Positions 6,967-10,432 of a stretch of DNA of 10,432 nt are shown piece by piece. Source of the DNA: Nitrososphaerota archaeon (GTDB lineage Archaea; Thermoproteota; Nitrososphaeria; Nitrososphaerales; Nitrosopumilaceae). Under the pieces are notes generated by a model that did no database searches, had not been told where the DNA came from, and saw nothing but the letters and a program-made list of their open reading frames with translations. Each line of letters starts with the position of its first letter. Position 1 is the first letter of the stretch. The translations under genes and the position numbers were made by a program. Location: assembly GCA_016126025.1 (NCBI GenBank), contig JAEFDA010000021.1, positions 1 to 10,432 on the forward strand, read 5' to 3'.

Positions 6967-7049
6967 TTCTTAGAGATCCGGCCCGTGCACACACCCAACC
7001 CTCTCATAAACCGCTTAAGGCGACGGGGCGCTCAACAATAGGCAGGATC

Positions 7050-7057
7050 GTATATGC
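7050..7057 (+). promoter_or_regulatory. TATA element of a 48-codon ORF
   Basis: GTATATGC centred about 26 nt before TTG 7079, giving the same leaderless geometry as the other genes here. Confidence 0.45.
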
Positions 7058-7078
7058 ATTGTCGATCCCAACTACGCA

Positions 7079-7225
7079 TTGAATGAGGCGGAAACCCGCA
7101 AGGTGGCATACGGAAGGCAGGTACTTCTGCTGATGGACGATCTGCAGAAGGCGTATGGGGAGATCGCGGAGTGCCGCAGCATCATTCGAGAGGGACTGCG
7201 AAATGGCGGGTCCGGAGAACAATAG
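7079..7225 (+). CDS. Small helical protein, function unknown
   Basis: An open frame of 48 codons beginning at TTG 7079 (LNEAETRKVAYGRQ) and ending at TAG 7223-7225. It is rich in Leu, Glu, Arg and Ala with a pattern suggesting a single amphipathic helix or short coiled coil, including QVLLLMDDLQKAYGEIAE. The frame is open upstream to 7019 but has no usual start codon; TTG 7079 is chosen because of the TATA at 7050-7057. Its stop overlaps a GTG by one base (TAGTG), suggesting translational coupling to the downstream transposase-like fragment. I do not recognise it. It may be a small native gene or the leading part of a decayed mobile element. Confidence 0.45.
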   Translation: MNEAETRKVAYGRQVLLLMDDLQKAYGEIAECRSIIREGLRNGGSGEQ

Positions 7226-7599
7226 TGCGCCTCGCAGGCGGTATAGACGCTCTGAACGAGACCGTACGCCGCATCATACATGAAGGCGGCGGCAATGGCA
7301 ATCTCTTCCGCCGGTACGAGAACCCCAGCACCACCGGGAAGACGACATGGAACAACAGCAGAAAGAGGCTGCTCGACGAGAAGGAACGGCACGCCGCAGC
7401 ACTGCAGGACAAGACCCTCCCTCCAAAGACGGTGGGCCCGCCGGCAGGCCACCCCGGACACCGGCACGCCCTCGGCGGGCCGGTCACATACCACCGGACG
7501 CTGCCGTGTCCGGTTTGCGGCATGGCGTGTTCTACCACACTTCTGTCCAAGACTATGCTAGATTTTGACGGTGGCTTATGTCACATTGCCAGTATGTGA
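7225..7599 (+). pseudogene. IS66-type transposase N-terminal fragment
   Basis: From GTG 7225 the frame gives 124 residues. It begins with a helical stretch (IDALNETVRRIIHEG), then has FRRYENPSTTG, a basic Lys/Arg-rich linker, PPAGHPGHRH and CPVCG. This order, a short helix, Y-ENP, then G-x-P-GH and a CPxCG zinc knuckle, is that of the N-terminus of IS66-like transposases. The DDE catalytic domain is absent: the frame stops at 7599 and another gene's promoter follows within about 85 nt. It therefore looks like a truncated remnant, unless a small zinc-knuckle protein has been kept. The match was made by eye and the family name is moderate confidence. Confidence 0.5.
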
Positions 7600-7652
7600 A
7601 AGTTTGGAGGTATGCCAAGATCGCGCTTTTCAAGCAGGTGGGGGGCGGGGCT

Positions 7653-7680
7653 GAGCGTGTACGCTCGCCTATATGTGTAC
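7653..7680 (+). promoter_or_regulatory. Inverted repeat and repeated GTGTAC upstream of the ferritin-like gene
   Basis: GAGCG (7653-7657) and CGCTC (7662-7666) form an inverted repeat around TGTA, extendable by GGC/GCC with one bulged T. The hexamer GTGTAC occurs in it (7657-7662) and again at 7675-7680, 18 nt apart and directly before the TATA region. This spacing, under two helical turns, suggests a transcription-factor site. No regulator is known to bind here. Confidence 0.3.
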
Positions 7681-7681
7681 A

Positions 7682-7690
7682 TTAAAATAA
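7682..7690 (+). promoter_or_regulatory. TATA element of the ferritin-like gene
   Basis: TTAAAATAA centred about 27 nt before ATG 7713. It selects this ATG over TTG 7701, four codons upstream. Confidence 0.6.
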
Positions 7691-7712
7691 GCTGTAGATT
7701 TTGTCATGTCAA

Positions 7713-8306
7713 ATGTCTACCAACTACAAGGACAAAATTGGCGAATTGGTTGGAGTAGAAGTAATAGAAAAGAACGGCATTGACGTTGAAAAACTCCGTC
7801 AGCTTTTGCTGGCAGGAGTAGGCGCAGAGTTTACCACCTATTACTACTACACAATACTCCGCATGCACTGTACCGGCCAGGATGGCGAAGGCCTAAAGGA
7901 GATAGTAGAGGATGCAAGAATAGAGGACCGTAATCACTTTGAGGCAATGGTTCCGCGTCTCTATGAGATCGGCGGCGCTCTTCCGAGAGACATCCGCAAG
8001 TTTGCCGATATTGCAGGTTGCCCAGATGCGTATCTTCCAGACAACTGGGAGGATGTAGAGGAGATCCTCAAGGTTCTGCTGGAAGCGGAGAGATGCGCAA
8101 TTCGTTCTTGGGGCGAGGTGTGCGACTACACCCAAAATAAAGACCACAGAACCTATGCCATTGCACAAGCCATAATGCAGGAAGAGATAGAACATGAAGC
8201 GTGGTTTGTAGAGCTTCTCACAAAGAGGCCGTCGGGCCACTTCCGGCGCTCCTTTGTGGGCCAGTCGCCTCACACCAAGGGGCAAGGCGGACTAATCCAT
8301 CTCTAA
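7713..8306 (+). CDS. Dps-like ferritin (DPSL/thioferritin) protein
   Basis: A 197-aa four-helix ferritin-like protein. DPSL proteins of archaea and some bacteria form 12-subunit cages that oxidise and store iron using peroxide, protecting against oxidative damage. Candidate di-iron ligands are Glu39 (GAEFTTYYYY), the acidic residues and His75 of EDRNHFE, Glu126, and Glu158 with His161 in EEIEHE. Cys128 and Cys137 (ERCAIRSWGEVC) match the cysteine pair near the metal site that distinguishes DPSL from true Dps. ATG 7713 is chosen from the TATA position. Codon use is visibly more A/T-rich than in the metabolic genes to the left, which may reflect strong expression or a different origin. A Rieske gene follows with its own promoter. 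Confidence 0.88.
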   Translation: MSTNYKDKIGELVGVEVIEKNGIDVEKLRQLLLAGVGAEFTTYYYYTILRMHCTGQDGEGLKEIVEDARIEDRNHFEAMVPRLYEIGGALPRDIRKFADIAGCPDAYLPDNWEDVEEILKVLLEAERCAIRSWGEVCDYTQNKDHRTYAIAQAIMQEEIEHEAWFVELLTKRPSGHFRRSFVGQSPHTKGQGGLIHL

Positions 8307-8310
8307 TCAA

Positions 8311-8316
8311 TTATAA
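8311..8316 (+). promoter_or_regulatory. TATA element of the Rieske gene
   Basis: TTATAA, 5 nt after the ferritin-like stop and centred about 25.5 nt before ATG 8339, implying separate leaderless transcription. Confidence 0.55.
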
Positions 8317-8338
8317 CACTCTTTCTTTGTTTTCAGTT

Positions 8339-8707
8339 ATGGTCAAGATATGCCGGTCGGATGACATCCCAGAGGGCTCTCTAAAAAAGTTCACCGTGGG
8401 TCGGACTGATATTGCAGTGGGTCGGAGAAACAACACGCTATTTGCATGCAGCAACTGGTGTCCTCACAAGGGGGCCTCAATGCACAAGGGATACTACAAG
8501 GACAATAATATAGTCTGCTACATGCACAATTACGAGTTTGATGTGTGTACCGGAAGGCTCACAAACATGAAATCCTGGAAGAAGAGCAAGACATGGGTGG
8601 AACAGGACCCCGCTTGGCGTGCATCTGGCGACCTTGTCATGTACGATGTGCTGGATGATGGCAGTTGGATACACGTACTGGTGCCAAGTTCAGAGGGACA
8701 AGGCTGA
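8339..8707 (+). CDS. Small soluble Rieske [2Fe-2S] protein
   Basis: A 122-aa single-domain Rieske ferredoxin-like protein. The cluster ligands are Cys41 and His43 (CPHKG) and Cys60 and His63 (CYMHNYEFD), with 16 residues between the two motifs, as in the family (CxH-x15-17-CxxH). There is no transmembrane anchor, so it is likely a cytoplasmic electron carrier of the type used with oxygenases or as NirD-like domains, not the membrane Rieske subunit of a bc1-type complex. The frame extends upstream to 8201 inside the ferritin-like gene, but ATG 8339 is fixed by the TATA at 8311-8316 and by the family's N-terminus. Its position after a thioferritin suggests a role in iron or redox handling, possibly supplying electrons; this is inference. 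Composition is AT-richer than the left half of the window. Confidence 0.9.
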   Translation: MVKICRSDDIPEGSLKKFTVGRTDIAVGRRNNTLFACSNWCPHKGASMHKGYYKDNNIVCYMHNYEFDVCTGRLTNMKSWKKSKTWVEQDPAWRASGDLVMYDVLDDGSWIHVLVPSSEGQG

Positions 8708-8766
8708 CAGGCATCCTGCTTTAGTCTGGAACTTGGTACCCGTTCTGTTTTCTGGAAACTGCCCAG

Positions 8767-8923
8767 TGTGATGGTTGAACTGTCCAACTCACATGACCGG
8801 GGGTGGCCGACCATTGGACAGGAGCCATGCGCCAGGCAGTGGCTGCTACATCTGTCCAAACCCAACTTCTTCCGTCACATGCCAACCTAAACCACCACAC
8901 TCGGCGCGACCACACCGCGCCGA
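8767..8923. other. Gene-free region with clustered hairpins, possible structured RNA
   Basis: No believable gene lies in 8708-9083. Three hairpins are visible. TGTGA..GTTG pairs with CAACTCACA (8767-8793, 2-nt bulge). TTGGACAG (8814-8821) pairs with CTGTCCAA (8852-8859) around an inner AGCCA/TGGCT stem. TCGGCGCG (8901-8908) pairs with CGCGCCGA (8916-8923). A second CTGTCCAA at 8780-8787 could compete for 8814-8821, giving two exclusive folds. It lies downstream of the Rieske gene, which may be transcribed into it, and downstream of the minus-strand transposase relic. Rest of the gap: nothing recognised apart from GACCGG-C-CCGGTC (8941-8953). Confidence 0.3.
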
Positions 8924-9083
8924 TTCGGCTCCTTACAATCGACCGGCCCGGTCATCACACTAATTTGACAGTTCTCTACCGTCGGGTGTTGATGTGTAAA
9001 TTATTCGTCCTAGACCTGCTCCCGGCCGCCGCGTTCTACCGGCGAAACCCTGTCGCTCGATGGGCGCTTCTCTACGACATCGC

Positions 9084-10043
9084 TCAACTTTGGACGGGTA
9101 AGACATCAGGCGCGCTTCGCACGCGCCATATTGTAGGACTGAATCGGTATGTTGGAACGACAGCACACTCGAACCGGTTGAGGGTACGGATGTTCCGGGC
9201 TATCGCCCGTCCCTTGGCGAACCGGTGCAGGTTGTCTTGGCGCACGGACCTGTAGTGTAGCTGATGCCTCAGGGTCTTCCCGGTACCGAATGCTCCCTCG
9301 ATCAGAGGCATCCACCTGTGCCCGCTGCTGAACATCTGGCTGCCCTTCCTATGCTTGGCTTGCCCCGGTTGGTGGCATCCTTCTTCTTGATGTTGGGTGA
9401 CATGCCCACCCGGAGCATCTCCTCACAGTTGCTTTTGTAGTCGTATACCCTGCCGGCGTTGAACGTGTGTCCGGACACGTCGAACCCGTAGAGACCGATC
9501 TAGGCCAGCATGTCCGGGAGCACCACGGTGTCATAGACATTGCTGGCGTGGCGATCACCGGCAGTATGCTCTGCAGCTCCAGAACGACTGTGGTGTAGTA
9601 CCTCCAGTATCTCTTTTGGCGCGTCTCGACCACATTGCACTCCGCTATGTTGGACCTCTAGACCGTCTTGTGCCCGGTGGTCTCTGGAGCTGCTGTTGGC
9701 CTTTAGGGGCCGGTAGATCTTGCGGCTTCGGCCAGGCAGCGGCGGGCCGTCTCGGCCAGTATCGCGCCCATCCATTCGTCAGAAACGTGCCCGATGTGCT
9801 TGGCCGGCCTGGAATGGTCTGGCCTGGGCTTGTTGTTAGGTGGCCGCGTGTCCCACAGGTCTACCACGACTCCGAGGCGGGTGTCGTTGTCGGCCATCAT
9901 GGCATGATACAAAAAATCCATCTTGACATTGGAGCGTACCGCGGAGCGGCCCCGGTTACCTCTTGCGCGGGCATGGATTTTTCTGGATCATCTCCAGCAG
10001 CATGCTTCTCAAGCAGGGCTTTTTGATCTTCCTGCGAACTCAT
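9084..10043 (-). pseudogene. Decayed DDE transposase (IS5/IS4-like), several frameshifts and a stop
   Basis: Minus-strand remains spread over several frames but in transposase order. A start at ATG 10043 gives MSSQEDQKALLEKH. A shift leads to KMDFLYHAMMADNDTRLG and VVVDLWDTRPPNNKP. Then come ETRQKRYWRYYTTVVLEL, SNVYDTVVLPDMLA, an in-frame TAG (9500-9502), and in the same frame GLYGFDVSGHTFNAGRVYD. After YKSNCEEMLRVGMSPNIKKK and a shift near 9360 it ends with HRWMPLIEGAFG and AKGRAIARNIRTLNRF. The arrangement resembles DDE transposases: a conserved Asp in the RVYD region and the catalytic Glu in LIEGAFG before a basic C-terminus. The frame changes and the stop show it is inactive. No terminal repeats were identified. 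The exact IS family is uncertain. Confidence 0.7.
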
Positions 10044-10165
10044 GGTATTGCCAGTCTCTCTCCCGTCTGTTGCGGGTGCTTATTGCTGTGTGATAAACAG
10101 CACGATCCTCAAACATATATTTGTATTATACTGTACTAAAACAATTATCAGATAAAAAGCAGATT

Positions 10166-10189
10166 ACACATCAACCCTAGACACATCAA
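10166..10189 (+). repeat. Direct repeat ACACATCAA upstream of a TATA element
   Basis: Two perfect 9-nt copies at 10166-10174 and 10181-10189, offset by 15 nt and ending 4 nt before the TATA of the last gene, in an AT-rich stretch. They could be regulator half-sites; chance is not excluded in such biased sequence. Confidence 0.3.
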
Positions 10190-10193
10190 AAAA

Positions 10194-10200
10194 TTAAATA
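10194..10200 (+). promoter_or_regulatory. TATA element of the Pro/Glu-repeat gene
   Basis: TTAAATA centred about 27 nt before ATG 10224, the same geometry as the other leaderless genes. Confidence 0.55.
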
Positions 10201-10223
10201 GATAGCAGGGGGCAGCAACCTAA

Positions 10224-10432
10224 ATGTCGACTAGACAACGCAAACCCAAGGTAACCAAGGATGACCTTCTAGCGATGATAGACGAGCTGGATGCAAGGCT
10301 GGACAAGCTGAAAGGGAGTGTGGCAGCGGAAGAACCGCCAAAGGCCGCTCCCGAACCGGCACCTGAGGCGGCCCCAGAGCCAGCGCCAGAACCGGCACCA
10401 GAGCCCGCTCCCGAACCGGCACCCGAGTCTCC
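10224..10432 (+). CDS. Pro-Glu/Pro-Ala repeat protein, 3' end outside window
   Basis: The frame opens at ATG 10224 and is still open at the right edge after 69 codons. Residues 1-10 (MSTRQRKPKV) are basic. Residues 11-30 (TKDDLLAMIDELDARLDKLK) have Leu/Ile/Met spacing typical of a short amphipathic helix or coiled coil. From about residue 41 the chain is a run of PEPA units (PEPAPE repeated). The DNA beneath is repetitive: GAACCGGCACC recurs at 10353, 10389 and 10413. Such acidic proline-rich stretches act as extended linkers or surface spacers, so a folded domain or anchor probably follows outside the window. There is no signal peptide at the N-terminus. I do not recognise the family. The start is supported by the TATA at 10194-10200. 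Confidence 0.7.
   Translation, partial: MSTRQRKPKVTKDDLLAMIDELDARLDKLKGSVAAEEPPKAAPEPAPEAAPEPAPEPAPEPAPEPAPES

Noticed and set aside
7072..7494. Minus-strand frames of 120-140 codons opposite the small ORF and IS66-like fragment
   Set aside because: No promoter with the local geometry and no motif; the plus strand carries the YENP, GHPGH and CPVCG pattern.
8803..9255. 150-codon plus-strand open frame
   Set aside because: It has no family features, includes the hairpin cluster and runs opposite the transposase C-terminus.
9616..10026. 136-codon plus-strand open frame
   Set aside because: It is antisense to the transposase relic, whose minus-strand pieces match transposase order.
10344..10430. 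Short repeated DNA units at the right edge as a CRISPR or satellite array
   Set aside because: The repeats are in-frame PEPA codons with synonymous variation and no spacers; they are coding repeats.

Overview
The window looks like chromosomal DNA of a high-GC ammonia-oxidising archaeon (Thaumarchaeota/Nitrososphaerota). A Cenarchaeum-like sponge symbiont is my best guess, from memory of that lineage's high GC and gene content; no marker gene here proves it. The archaeal signs are direct. Nearly every gene has a TATA element centred about 25-27 nt before its start codon, which is the arrangement of leaderless archaeal transcripts. The genes also include a Dps-like thioferritin, a small Rieske protein and a menaquinone-pathway gene.

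Layout: (1) 1-1307, minus strand: a TnpB/OrfB-family RNA-guided nuclease with all RuvC and zinc-ribbon residues intact. It runs off the left edge and carries an unusually long C-terminal tail. A compact inverted-repeat structure (1368-1423) lies just upstream and may be the element's left end. (2) 1457-3374, minus strand: a zinc alcohol dehydrogenase and an aquaporin, each with its own promoter. The aquaporin's predicted selectivity filter resembles plant ammonia- and urea-conducting TIPs. (3) 3375-3645: a divergent intergenic region with strong hairpins and a terminator-like T run. (4) 3646-4281: two small convergent Cys/His-rich proteins, one unrecognised and one with DnaJ-type CxxCxGxG zinc knuckles. 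(5) 4386-6950: a UbiD-family prFMN decarboxylase and a convergent MqnC radical-SAM enzyme that overlap tail to tail by 6 nt. Together they point to the futalosine menaquinone pathway.

(6) 7079-7599: a previously unlisted 48-codon ORF with a leaderless TTG start, touching (TAGTG) a fragment resembling the N-terminal zinc-knuckle part of an IS66-type transposase. (7) 7713-8707: a visibly AT-richer pair, a DPSL ferritin-like protein and a Rieske protein, each with its own promoter, which I read as an iron/oxidative-stress module. (8) 8708-9083: no gene, but a cluster of hairpins including a possible mutually exclusive pairing. (9) 9084-10043, minus strand: a frameshifted DDE transposase relic. 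(10) 10224 to the right edge: the start of an unrecognised protein with a short predicted helix followed by Pro-Glu/Pro-Ala repeats.

The two halves differ. Positions 1457-6950 are compact housekeeping and energy metabolism. The left edge and 7000-10100 carry mobile-element material and its remains, interrupted by the AT-rich ferritin/Rieske pair. The most notable points are the extended TnpB, the TIP-like aquaporin in a probable ammonia oxidiser, the ubiD-mqnC pair, and the unexplained structured intergenic regions.
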